From the NCBI GenBank assembly GCA_026545765.1, contig CM048844.1, forward strand, positions 59,678,932 to 59,742,931: 64,000 nt of DNA. The letters run 5' to 3'. A program made the translations under genes and the position numbers. The notes under the pieces were generated by a model. The model was not told where the DNA came from and searched no databases. It was given only the letters and a program-made list of their open reading frames with translations. This stretch comes from Plantago major (taxonomy: Eukaryota > Streptophyta > Magnoliopsida > Lamiales > Plantaginaceae). Positions 49,829 to 63,500 of this stretch are shown in pieces (within the stretch, counting starts at the first letter, position 1; every line of letters begins with the position of its first letter).

Positions 49829-52325
49829 GAAACAAAAAGGTCTATTCGAGATTTAAAAATTACACAGAAAGGAGTAAGAGTATCACAAACGAAGAACTCT
49901 AATGGAGAGTTAAACAACTAACAAAAGGAGTGGGATACAATACAAACGAACATCTTTGCCTGAGATATAAACAACACACTAAAGGAGTGGGATAGTGAGA
50001 GACGAAAAGGTCTATTCGAGATTTAAAAATTACACAGAATGGAGTAAGAGTATTATAGACGAAGAACTCTAATTATGAGTAAAACAACACACAAAAGGAG
50101 TGGGATTAACAACAAACGAACAACTCTGCTTGAGAGATAAACAACACACAAAAGGGGTGGGATTATGAGAAACGAAAAGGTCTATTCGAGATTTAAAAAT
50201 TACACAGAAAGGAGTAAGAGTATCACAGACGAAGAACTATAATTATGAGTTAAACAACACACAAAAGAAGTGGGATTAACAACAAACGAACACAACTCTG
50301 CTTGAGAGATAAACAATACACTAAAGGAGTGTGATAATGAGAAACGAAAAAGTCTATTCGAGATTTAAAAAATACACAGAAAGTAGTTCTATCTCAAACG
50401 AAGAACTCTAATGAAGAGTGAAACAACAAACAAAAGGATTGGGATAAATAACATACGAACAACTCTGCTTGAGAGATACACAACACACTAAAGGAGTGTG
50501 ATTATGAGAAACGAAAAATTCTATTCGAGATTTAAAACATACACAGAATGGAGTGAGGGTATCACAAACGAAGAACTCTAATTGAGAGTTAAACAACAGA
50601 CAAAATAAGTGGGATAAACATCAAACGGACAACACCACTTGAGAGATAAACAACACACAAAAGGAGTGGGATAATGAGAAAAGAAAAAGTTTATGCGAGA
50701 TTTAAAATATACACAGAAAGGGGTAAGAGTATCACAAACGAAAATCACTAATTGAGAGTTAAACAACCCACAAAAGGAGTGGGATAAAAAACAAACGAAC
50801 AACTCCACTTGAGAGATAAACAACACACTAAAGGAGTGGGATCAAGAGATAGGAAAAAGTCTATGCGAGATATAAAAAATACACAAAAATGAGTAAGAGT
50901 ATCACAAACGAAGAACTCTAATGGAGAGTTAAACAACTTACAAAAGGAGTGGGATAAACAACAAACGACATCTTTGCCTGAGAGATAAACAACACACTAA
51001 AGGAGTGGGATTATGAGAAACGAAAAGATCTATTCGAGATTTAATAATTACACAGAAAGGAGTAAGAGTATGACAAACGAAGAACTCTTAATGGAGAGTT
51101 AAACAACACACAAAAGGAGTGGAATTAACAACAAACGAACACAACTCTGCTTGAGAGATAAACAACACACTAAAGGAGTGTGATAATGAGAAACGAAAAA
51201 GTCTATTCGAGATTTAAAAAATACACAGAAAGGAGTTCTGTCTCAAACAAAGAACTCTAATTATGACTTAAGCAACAAATAAAAGGAGTGGGATAAACAA
51301 CAAACGAACAACTCTGCTTGAGAGATAAAGAACACACTAAAGGAGTGGATAACGAGAAACAAAAAATTCTATTGGATATTTGAAAAATACACAGAATGGA
51401 GTAAGAGTATCACAAACGAAGAACTCTAATTGAGAATTAAACAACAGACAAAATGAGAGGGATAAACATCAAACGAACATCTTTGCCTGAGAGATAAACA
51501 ACACACTAAAGGAGTGGGATAATGAGAAACGAAAAGGTTTATTCGAGATTTAAAAATTACACAGAATGGAGTAAGAGTATCACAGACGAAGAACACTAAT
51601 TATGAGTTAAACAACACACAAAAATAGTGGGATAAACAACAAACGAACAACTCTGCTTGAGAGATAAACAACACACAAAAGGAGTGGGATTATGAGAAAC
51701 AAAAAGGTCTATTCGAGACTTAAAAATTACACAGAAAGGAGCAACAGTATCATAGACGAAGAACTCTAATTAAGAATCATACAACACACAAGAGGAGTGG
51801 GATTAACAACAAACGAACACAACTCTGCTTGAGAGATAAACAATGCACTAAAGGAGTGTGATAATGAGAAACGAAAAAGTCTATCCGAGATTTAAAAAAT
51901 ACAAAGTAAGGAGTTCTGTCTCAAACAAAGAACTCTAATTATGACTTAAACAACAAACAAAAGGAGTGGGATAAACAACAAACGAACAACTCTGCTTGAG
52001 AGATAAAGAACACACTAAAGGAGTGGATAACGAGAAACAAAAAATTCTATTCGAGATTTAAAAAATACACAGAATGGAGTAAGAGTATCACAAACGAAGA
52101 ACTCTAATGGAGAGTTAAACAACTTACAAAAGGAGTGGGATAAACAACAATCGAACATCTTTGCCTGAGAGATAAACAACACACAAAAGGAGTGGGATTA
52201 TGAGAAACAAAAAGGTCTATTCGAGATTTAAAAATTACACAGAAAGGAGTAAGAGTATCATAGACGAAGAACTCTAATTAAGAATTAAACAACACACAAA
52301 AGGAGTGGGATTAACAACAAACGAA

Positions 52326-54424
52326 CACAACTCGGCTTGAGAGATAAACAATGCACTAAAGGAGTGTGATAATGATAAACGAAAAACTCTATCCGAGATT
52401 TAAAAAATACACAGTAAGGAGTTCTATCTCAAACAAAGAACTATAATTAAGAGTTAAACATCAAACAAAAGGAGTGGGATAAATAATGTATTTAACAACT
52501 CGCTGAGAGATAAACAACACACAAAAGGAGTGGGATTATGAGAAACAAAAAAGTCTATTCGAGATTTAAAAAATACACAGAAAGGAGTAAGAGTATCACA
52601 AACGAAGAACTCTAATGGAGAGTTAAACAACTTACAAAAGGAGTGGGATAAACAACAAACGAACATCTTTGCCTGAGAGATAAACAACACACTAAAGGAG
52701 TGGGATAGTGAGAAACGAAAAGGGCTATTCGAGATTTAAAAATTACACAGAATGGAGTAAGAGTATCACAGACGAAGAACTCTAATTATGAATAAAACAA
52801 CACACAAAAGGAGTGGGATTAACAACAAGCGAACAACTCTGCTTGTGAGATAAACAACACACAAAAGGAGTGGGATTATGAGAAACAAAAAGGTCTATTG
52901 GAGATTTAAAAATGACACAGAAAGGAGTAAGAGTATCACAGACGACGAACTCTAATTAAGAATTAACCAACACACAAAAGGAGTGTGATTAACAACAAAC
53001 GAACACAACTCTGCTTGAGAGATAAACAACACACAAAAGGAGTGGGATAATGAAAAATGAAAAGGTCTATTCGAGATTTAAAAATTACACAGAAAGGAGT
53101 AAGAGTATCACAAACGAAGAACTCTTAATGGAGAGTTAAACAACACAAAAAATGAGTGGGATTAACAAGAAACCAACACAACTCTGCTTGAGAGAGAAAA
53201 ACAACGTAAAAGGAGTGGGATAAACAACAAACGAACAACTTTGCCTGAGAGATAAACAACACACTAAAGGAGTGGGATAATGAGAAACGAAAGGGTCTAT
53301 TCGAGATTTAATAATTACACAGAAAGGAGTAAGAGTATCACAGATGAAGAACTCTAATTAAGAATTAAACAACACACAAAAGGAGTGGGAGTAACAACAA
53401 ACGAACACAACTCGGCTTGAGAGATAAACAATGCACTAAAGGAGTGTGATAATGATAAACGAAAAACTCTATCCGAGATTTAAAAAATATACAGTAAGGA
53501 GTTCTATCTCAAACGAAGAACTCTAATTAAGAGTTAAACATCAAACAAAAGGAGTGGGATAAATAACATTTAACAACTCGCTGAGATACACAACACACAA
53601 AAGGAGTGTGATTATGAGAAACAAAAAATTCTATTCGAGATTTAAAAAATACACAGAAAGGAGTAAGAGTATCACAAACGAAGAACTTTAATGGAGAGTT
53701 AAACAACTTACAAAAGGAGTGGGATAAACAACAAACAAACATTTTTGCCTGAGAGATAAACAACACACTAAAGGAGTGGGATAGTGAGAAACGAAAAGGG
53801 CTATTCGAGATTTAAAAATTACACAGAATGGAGTAAGAGTATCACAGACGAAGAACTCTAATTATGAATAAAACAACACACAAAAGGAGTGGGATTAACA
53901 ACAAGCGAACAACTCTGCTTGTGAGATAAACAACACACAAAAGGAGTGGGATTATGAGAAACAAAAAGGTCTATTGGAGATTTAAAAATGACACAGAAAG
54001 GAGTAAGAGTATCACAGACGACGAACTCTAATTAAGAATTAACCAACACACAAAAGGAGTGTGATTAACAACAAACGAACACAACTCTGCTTGAGAGATA
54101 AACAACACACAAAAGGAGTGGGATAATGAAAAATGAAAAGGTCTATTCGAGATTTAAAAATTACACAGAAAGGAGTAAGAGTATCACAAACGAAGAACTC
54201 TTAATGGAGAGTTAAACAACACAAAAAAAGGAGTGGGATAAACAACAAACGAACAACTTTGCCTGAGAGATAAACAACACACTAAAGGAGTGGGATAATG
54301 AGAAACGAAAGGGTCTATTCGAGATTTAATAATTACACAGAAAGGAGTAAGAGTATCACAGATGAAGAACTCTAATTAAGAATTAAACAACACACAAAAG
54401 GAGTGGGATTAACAACAAAACAAC
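52326..54424 (+). repeat. Two adjacent copies of a ~1.08-kb satellite segment
   Basis: The F variant CACAACTCGGCTTGAG lies at 52326, 53406 and (as CACAACTCGCTGAG) 54424. Rare shared variants confirm a block duplication: AAAAGGGCTATT instead of AAAAGGTCTATT, and CAGACGACGAACTC, both repeated 1,080 bp apart. The second copy lacks about 60 bp near 54,220. Confidence 0.75.
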
Positions 54425-57400
54425 ACAACTCGCTGAGAGATAAACAATGCACTAAAGGAGTGTGATAATGAGAAACGAAAAAGTCTATCCGAGATTTAAA
54501 AAATACACAGTAAGGAGTTCTATCTCAAACGAAGAACTCTAATTAAGAGTTAAACATCAAACAAAAGGAGTGGGATAAATAACAGACGAACAACTCTGCT
54601 TGAGAGATACACAACACACAAAAGGAGTGTGATTATGAGAATTAAAAAATTCTATTCGAGATTTAAAAAATACACAGAAAGGAGTAAGAGTATCACAAAC
54701 GAAGAATTTTAATGGAGAGTTAAAACAACAAAAGGAGTGGGATAAACAACAATCGAACATCTTTGCTCGAGAGATAAACAACACAAAAGGAGTGGGATTA
54801 TGAGAAACAAAAAGGTGTATTCGAGATTTAAAAACTACACAGAAAGGAGTAAGAGTATCATAGACGAAGAACTCTAATTAAGAATTAAACAACACACAAA
54901 AGGAGTGGGATTAACAACAAACGAACACAACTCGGCTTGAGAGATAAACAATGCACTAAAGGAGTGTGATAATGAGAAACGAAAAAGTCTATCCGAGATT
55001 TAAAAAATACACAGTAAGGAGTTCTATCTCAAACGAAGAACTCTAATTAAGAGTTAAACATAAAAAACAAGGAGGTTGATAAATAACAGACTAACAACTC
55101 TGCTTGAGAGATAAACATTACACTAAAGGAGTGTGATAATGAGAAACAAAAAAGTCTATTCGAGATTTAAAAAATACACAAAAAGGAGTAAGAGTATCAC
55201 AAACGAAATCACTAATTGAGAGTTAAACAACTTACAAAAGGAGTGGGATAAACAACAAACGAATATCTTCGCCTGAGAGATAAACAACACACTAAAGGAG
55301 TGGGATAGTGTGAAATGAAAAGGTCTATTCGAGATTTAAAAATTACATAGAATGGAGTAAGAGTATCACAGACGAAGAACTCTAATTGGGATACAACACA
55401 ACACAAACTCGCTGAGATAAACAACACACAAAAGGGGGGATTATGAGGTATTAACAACAAACTAAACTTGAGAGATAAACAACACACAAAAGGAGTGGGA
55501 TAAACAACAAACGAACAACTTTGCCAGAGAGACAAAGTACACACTAAAGGAGTGGGATAATGAGAAACGAAAAGGTCTATTCGACATTTAAAAATTACAC
55601 AGAAAGGAGTAAGAGTATGACAAACGAAGAACTCTTAATGGAGAGTTAAACAACACACAAAAGGAGTGGAATTAACAACAAACGAACACAACTCGGCTTG
55701 AGAGATAAACAATGCACTAAAGGAGTGTGATAATGAGAAACGAAAAAGTCTATCCGAGATTTAAAAAATACACAGTAAGGAGTTCTATCTCAAACGAAGA
55801 ACTCTAATTAAGAGTTAAACATCAAACAAAAGGAGTGGGATAAATAACATTTAACAACTCGCTGAGAGATACACACAACACAAAAGGAGTGTGATTATGA
55901 GAATTAAAAAATTCTATTCGAGATTTAAAAAATACACAGAAAGGAGTAAGAGTATCACAAACGAAGAATTTTAATGGAGAGTTAAACAACTTACAAAAGG
56001 AGTGGGATAAACAACAATCGAACATCTTTGCCTGAGAGATAAACAACACACAAAAGGAGTGGGATTATGAGAAACAAAAAGGTGTATTCGAGATTTAAAA
56101 ACTACACAGAAAGGAGTAAGAGTATCATAGACGAAGAACTCTAATTAAGAATTAAACAACACACAAAAGGAGTGGGATTAACAACAAACGAACACAACTC
56201 GGCTTGAGAGATAAACAATGCACTAAAGGAGTGTGATAATGAGAAACGAAAAAGTCTATCCGAGATTTAAAAAATACACAGTAAGGAGTTCTATCTCAAA
56301 CGAAGAACTCTAATTAAGAGTTAAACATCAAACAAAAGGAGTGGGATAAATAATGCATTTAACAACTCGCTGAGAGATACACAACACACAAAAGGAGTGT
56401 GATTATGAGAAACAAAAAATTCTATTCGAGATTTAAAAAATACACAGAAAGGAGTAAGAGTATCACAAACGAAGAACTTTAATGGAGAGTTAAACAACTT
56501 ACAAAAGGAGTGGGATAAACAACAAACGAACATCTTTGCCTGAGAGATAAACAACACACTAAAGGAGTGGGATAGTGAGAAACGAAAAGGTCTATTCGAG
56601 ATTTAAAAATTACACAGAATGGAGTAAGAGTATCACAGACGAAGAACTCTAATTATGAGTAAAACAACACACAAAAGGAGTGGGATTAACAACAAGCGAA
56701 CAACTCTGCTTGTGAGATAAACAACACACAAAAGGAGTGGGATTATGAGAAACAAAAAGGTCTATTCGAGATTTAAAAATGACACAGAAAGGAGTAAGAG
56801 TATCACAGACGAAGAACTCTAATTAAGAATTAACCAACACACAAAAGGAGTGGGATTAACAACAAACGAACACAACTCTGCTTGAGAGATAAACAACACA
56901 CAAAAGGAGGGATCACAAAGGAGAGATAAACAACACACTAAAGGAGTGGGATAATGAGAAACGAAAGGGTCTATTCGAGATTTAATAATTACACAGAAAG
57001 GAGTAAGAGTATCACAGATGAAGAACTCTAATTAAGAATTAAACAACACACAAAAGGAGTGGGATTAACAACAAACGAACACAACTCGGCTTGAGAGATA
57101 AACAATGCACTAAAGGAGTGTGATAATGAGAAACGAAAAAGTCTATCCGAGATTTAAAAAATACACAGTAAGGAGTTCTATCTCAAACGAAGAACTCTAA
57201 TTAAGAGTTAAACATCAAACAAAAGGAGTGGGATAAATAACATTTAACAACTCGCTGAGAGATACACAACACACAAAAGGAGTGTGATTATGAGAATTAA
57301 AAAATTCTATTCGAGATTTAAAAAATACACAGAAAGGAGTAAGAGTATCACAAACGAAGAATTTTAATGGAGAGTTAAACAACTTACAAAAGGAGTGGGA

Positions 57401-59509
57401 TAAACAACAATCGAACATCTTTGCCTGAGAGATAAACAACACACAAAAGGAGTGGGATTATGAGAAACAAAAAGTTGTATTCGAGATTTAAAAACTACAT
57501 GTAAAGGAGTAAGAGTATCATAGACGAAGAACTCTAATTAAGAATTAAACAACACACAAAAGGAGTGGGATTAACAACAAACGAACACAACTCGGCTTGA
57601 GAGATAAACAATGCACTAAAGGAGTGTGATAATGAGAAACGAAAAAGTCTATCCGAGATTTAAAAAATACACAGTAAGGAGTTCTATCTCAAACGAAGAA
57701 CTCTAATTAAGAGTTAAACATCAAACAAAAGGAGTGGGATAAATAACATTTAACAACTCGCTGAGAGATACACAACACACAAAAGGAGTGTGATTATGAG
57801 AAACAAAAAATTCTATTCGAGATTTAAAAAATACACAGAAAGGAGTAAGAGTATCACAAACGAAGAACTTTAATGGAGAGTTAAACAACTTACAAAAGGA
57901 GTGGGATAAACAACAAACGAACATCTTTGCCTGAGAGATAAACAACACACTAAAGGAGTGGGATAGTGAGAAACGAAAAGGTCTATTCGAGATTTAAAAA
58001 TTACACAGAATGGAGTAAGAGTATCACAGACGAAGAACTCTAATTATGAGTAAAACAACACACAAAAGGAGTGGGATTAACAACAAGCGAACAACTCTGC
58101 TTGTGAGATAAACAACACACAAAAGGAGTGGGATTATGAGAAACAAAAAGGTCTATTCGAGATTTAAAAATGACACAGAAAGGAGTAAGAGTATCACAGA
58201 CGAAGAACTCTAATTAAGAATTAACCAACACACAAAAGGAGTGGGATTAACAACAAACGAACACAACTCTGCTTGAGAGATAAACAACACACAAAAGGAG
58301 TGGGATAATGAAAAACGAAAAGGTCTATTCGAGATTTAAAAATTACACAGAAAGGAGTAAGAGTATCACAGACAAAGAACTCTAATTAAGAATTAAACAA
58401 CACACAAAAGGAGTGGGATTAACAACAAGCGAACAACTCTGCTTGTGAGATAAACAACACACAAAAGGAGTGGGATTATGAGAAACAAAAAGGTCTATTC
58501 GAGATTTAAAAATGACACAGAAAGGAGTAAGAGTATCACAGACGAAGAACTCTAATTAAGAATTAACCAACACACAAAAGGAGTGGGATTAACAACAAAC
58601 GAACACAACTCTGCTTGAGAGATAAACAACACACAAAAGGAGTGGGATAATGAAAAACGAAAAGGTCTATTCGAGATTTAAAAATTACACAGAAAGGAGT
58701 AAGAGTATCACAAACGAAGAACTCTTAATGGAGAGTTAAACAACACAAAAAATGAGTGGGATTAACAAGAAACCAACACAACTCTTGAGAGAGATATACA
58801 CAACACAAAAAAGATAAACAACAAACGAACAACTTTGCCTGAGAGATAAACAACACACTAAAGGAGTGGGATAATGAGAAACGAAAGGGTCTATTCGAGA
58901 TTTAATAATTACACAGAAAGGAGTAAGAGTATCATAGACGAAGAACTCTAATTAAGAATTAAACAACACACAAAAGGAGTGGGATTAACAACAAACGAAC
59001 ACAACTCGGCTTGAGAGATAAACAACACACAAAAGGAGTGGGATTATGAGAAACAAAAAGGTCTATTCGAGATTTAAAAAATGACACAGAAAGGAGTTCT
59101 ATCTCAAACGAAGAACTCTAATTAAGAGTTAAACATCAAACAAAAGGAGTGGGATAAATAACAGACGAACAACTCTGCTTGAGAGATACACAACACACAA
59201 AAGGAGTGTGATTATGAGAATTAAAAAATTCTATTCGAGATTTAAAAAATACACAGAAAGGAGTAAGAGTATCACAAACGAAGAATTTTAATGGAGAGTT
59301 AAACAACTTACAAAAGGAGTGGGATAAACAACAAACGAACAACTTTGCCTGAGAGATAAACAACACACTAAAGGAGTGGGATAATGAGAAACGAAAGGGT
59401 CTATTCGAGATTTAATAATTACACAGAAAGGAGTAAGAGTATCATAGACGAAGAACTCTAATTAAGAATTAAACAACACACAAAAGGAGTGGGATTAACA
59501 ACAAACGAA

Positions 59510-60529
59510 CACAACTCGGCTTGAGAGATAAACAATGCACTAAAGGAGTGTGATAATGAGAAACGAAAAAGTCTATCCGAGATTTAAAAAATACACAGTA
59601 AGGAGTTCTATCTCAAACGAAGAACTCTAATTAAGAGTTAAACATCAAACAAAAGGAGTGGGATAAATAATGCATTTAACAACTCTGCTTGAGAGATACA
59701 CAACACACAAAAGGAGTGTGATTATGAGAATTAAAAAATTCTATTCGAGATTTAAAAAATACACAGAAAGGAGTAAGAGTATCACAAACGAAGAATTTTA
59801 ATGGAGAGTTAAACAACTTACAAAAGGAGTGGGATAAACAACAAACGAACAACTTTGCCTGAGAGATAAACAACACACTAAAGGAGTGGGATAATGAGAA
59901 ACGAAAGGGTCTATTCGAGATTTAATAATTACACAGAAAGGAGTAAGAGTATCATAGACGAAGAACTCTAATTAAGAATTAAACAACACACAAAAGGAGT
60001 GGGATTAACAACAAACGAACACAACTCGGCTTGAGAGATAAACAATGCACTAAAGGAGTGTGATAATGAGAAACGAAAAAGTCTATCCGAGATTTAAAAA
60101 ATACACAGTAAGGAGTTCTATCTCAAACGAAGAACTCTAATTAAGAGTTAAACATCAAACAAAAGGAGTGGGATAAATAACAGACGAACAACTCTGCTTG
60201 AGAGATACACAACACACAAAAGGAGTGTGATTATGAGAATTAAAAAATTCTATTCGAGATTTAAAAAATACACAGAAAGGAGTAAGAGTATCACAAACGA
60301 AGAATTTTAATGGAGAGTTAAACAACTTACAAAAGGAGTGGGATAAACAACAATCGAACATCTTTGCCTGAGAGATAAACAACACACAAAAGGAGTGGGA
60401 TTATGAGAAACAAAAAGGTCTATTCGAGATTTAAAAACTACACAGAAAGGAGTAAGAGTATCATAGACGAAGAACTCTAATTAAGAATTAAACAACACAC
60501 AAAAGGAGTGGGATTAACAACAAACGAAC
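59510..60529 (+). repeat. Two tandem ~510-bp trimeric higher-order repeats
   Basis: CACAACTCGGCTTGAG markers at 59510, 60020 and 60529 are 510 and 509 bp apart. The first unit is F, A and a D/E hybrid (AACTTTGCCTGAG followed by E-like TCATAGACGAAG). Confidence 0.78.
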
Positions 60530-63500
60530 ACAACTCGGCTTGAGAGATAAACAATGCACTAAAGGAGTGTGATAATGAGAAACAAAAAGTCTATCCGAGA
60601 TTTAAAAATACAAGGAGTAAGAGTTCTATCTCAAACGAAGAACTCTAATTAAGAGTTAAACATCAAACAAAAAGGAGTGGGATAAATAATGCATTAACAA
60701 CAACTGAGAGATAAACAACACACTAAAGGAGTGGGATCAAGAGAAACGAAAAAGTCTATGCGAGATTTAAAAAATACACAGAAAGGAGTAAGAGTATCAT
60801 AAACGAAGAACTCTAATGGAGAGTTTAAAAACTTACAAAAGGAGTGGGACAAACAACAAACGAACATGTTTGCCTGAGAGACAAACAACACACTAAAGGA
60901 GTGGGATAGTGAGAAACGAAAAGGTCAGTTCGAGATTTAAAAATTACACAGAAAGGAGTAAGAGTATCATGCATTTAAGAACTCTAATTATGAGTAAAAC
61001 AACACACAAAAGGAGTGGGATTAACAACAAGCGAACAACTCTGCTTGTGAGATAAACAACACACAAAAGGAGTGGGATTATGAGAAACAAAAAGGTCTAT
61101 TCGAGATTTAAAAATGACACAGAAAGGAGTAAGAGTATCACAGACGAAGAACTCTAATTAAGAATTAACCAACACACAAAAGGAGTGGGGTAAACAACAA
61201 ACGAACATCTTTGCCTGAGAGATAAGAACACACTAAAGGAGTGGGATAGTGAGAAACAAAAAGGTCTATTCGAGATTTAAAAATTACACAGAATGGAGTA
61301 AGAGTATCAATGACGAAGAACTCTAATTATGAGTAAAACAACACACAAAAGGAGTGGGATTATGAGAAACAAAAAGGTCTATTCGAGATTTAAAAACTAC
61401 ACAGAAAGGAGTAAGAGTATCATAGACGAAGAACTCTAATTAAGAATTAAACAACACACAAAAGGAGTGGGATTAACAACAAACGAACACAACTCGGCTT
61501 GAGAGATAAACAATGCACTAAAGGAGTGTGATAATGAGAAACGAAAAAGTCTATCCGAGATTTAAAAAATACATGAAGGAGTTCTATCTCAAACGAAGAA
61601 CTCTAATTAAGAGTTAAACATCAAACAAAAGGAGTGGGATAAATAACAGACGAACAACTCTGCTTGAGAGATACACAACACACAAAAGGAGTGTGATTAT
61701 GAGAAACAAAAAATTCTATTCGAGATTTAAAAAATACACAGAAAGGAGTAAGAGTATCACAAACGAAGAACTTTAATGGAGAGTTAAACAACTTACAAAA
61801 GGAGTGGGATACACAACAAACGAACATCTTTGCCTGAGAGATAAACAACACACTAAAGGAGTGGGATAGTGAGAAACGAAAAGGTCTATTCGAGATTTAA
61901 AAATTACACAGAATGGAGTAAGAGTATCACAGACGAAGAACTCTAATTATGAGTAAAACAACACACAAAAGGAGTGGGATTAACAACAAGCGAACAACTC
62001 TGCTTGTGAGATAAACAACACACAAAAGGAGTGGGATTATGAGAAACAAAAAGGTCTATTCGAGATTTAAAAATGACACAGAAAGGAGTAAGAGTATCAC
62101 AGACGAAGAACTCTAATTAAGAATTAACCAACACACAAAAGGAGTGGGATTAACAACAAACGAACATCTTTGCCTGAGAGATGAACAACACACTAAAGGA
62201 GTGGGATAGTGAGAAACGAAAAGGTCTATTCGAGATTTAAAAATTACACAGAATGGAGTAAGAGTATCACAGACGAAGAACTCTAATTATGAGTAAAACA
62301 ACACACAAAAGGAGTGGGATTATGAGAAACAAAAAGGTCTATTCGAGATTTAAAAATGACACAGAAAGGAGTAAGAGTATCACAGACGAAGAACTCTAAT
62401 TAAAAATTAACCAACACACAAAAGGAGTGGGATTAACAACAAACGAACACAACTCTGCTTGAGAGATAAACAACACACAAAAGGAGTGGGATAATGAAAA
62501 ACGAAAAGGTCTATTCGAGATTTAAAAATTACACAGAAAGGAGTAAGAGTATCACAAACGAAGAACTCTTAATGGAGAGTTAAACAACACAAAAAATGAG
62601 TGGGATTAACAAGAACAAAACACCTGGAGAGATAAACAACACACAAAAGGAGTGGGATAAACAACAAACGAACAACTTTGCCTGAGAGATAAACAACACA
62701 CTAAAGGAGTGGGATAATGAGAAACGAAAGGGTCTATTCGAGATTTAATAATTACACAGAAAGGAGTAAGAGTATCATAGACGAAGAACTCTAATTAAGA
62801 ATTAAACAACACACAAAAGGAGTGGGATTAACAACAAACGAACACAACTCGGCTTGAGAGATAAACAATGCACTAAAGGAGTGTGATAATGAGAAACGAA
62901 AAAGTCTATCCGAGATTTAAAAATACATAAAGAAGGAGTTCTATCTCAAACGAAGAACTCTAATTAAGAGTTAAACATCAAACAAAAGGAGGGATAAATA
63001 ATGTATTTAACAACTCTGCTTGAGAGATACACAACACACAAAAGGAGTGTGATTATGAGAATTAAAAAATTCTATTCGAGATTTAAAAAATACACAGAAA
63101 GGAGTAAGAGTATCACAAACGAAGAATTTTAATGGAGAGTTAAACAACTTACAAAAGGAGTGGGATAAACAACAATCGAACATCTTTGCCTGAGAGATAA
63201 ACAACACACAAAAGGAGTGGGATTATGAGAAACAAAAAGGTCTATTCGAGATTTAAAAACTACACAGAAAGGAGTAAGAGTATCATAGACGAAGAACTCT
63301 AATTAAGAATTAAACAACACACAAAAGGAGTGGGATTAACAACAAACGAATACAACTCGGCTTGAGAGATAAACAATGCACTAAAGGAGTGTGATAATGA
63401 GAAACGAAAAAGTCTATCCGAGATTTAAAAATACATGAAGGAGTTCTATCTCAAACGAAGAACTCTAATTAAGAGTTAAACATCAAACAAAAGGAGTGGG

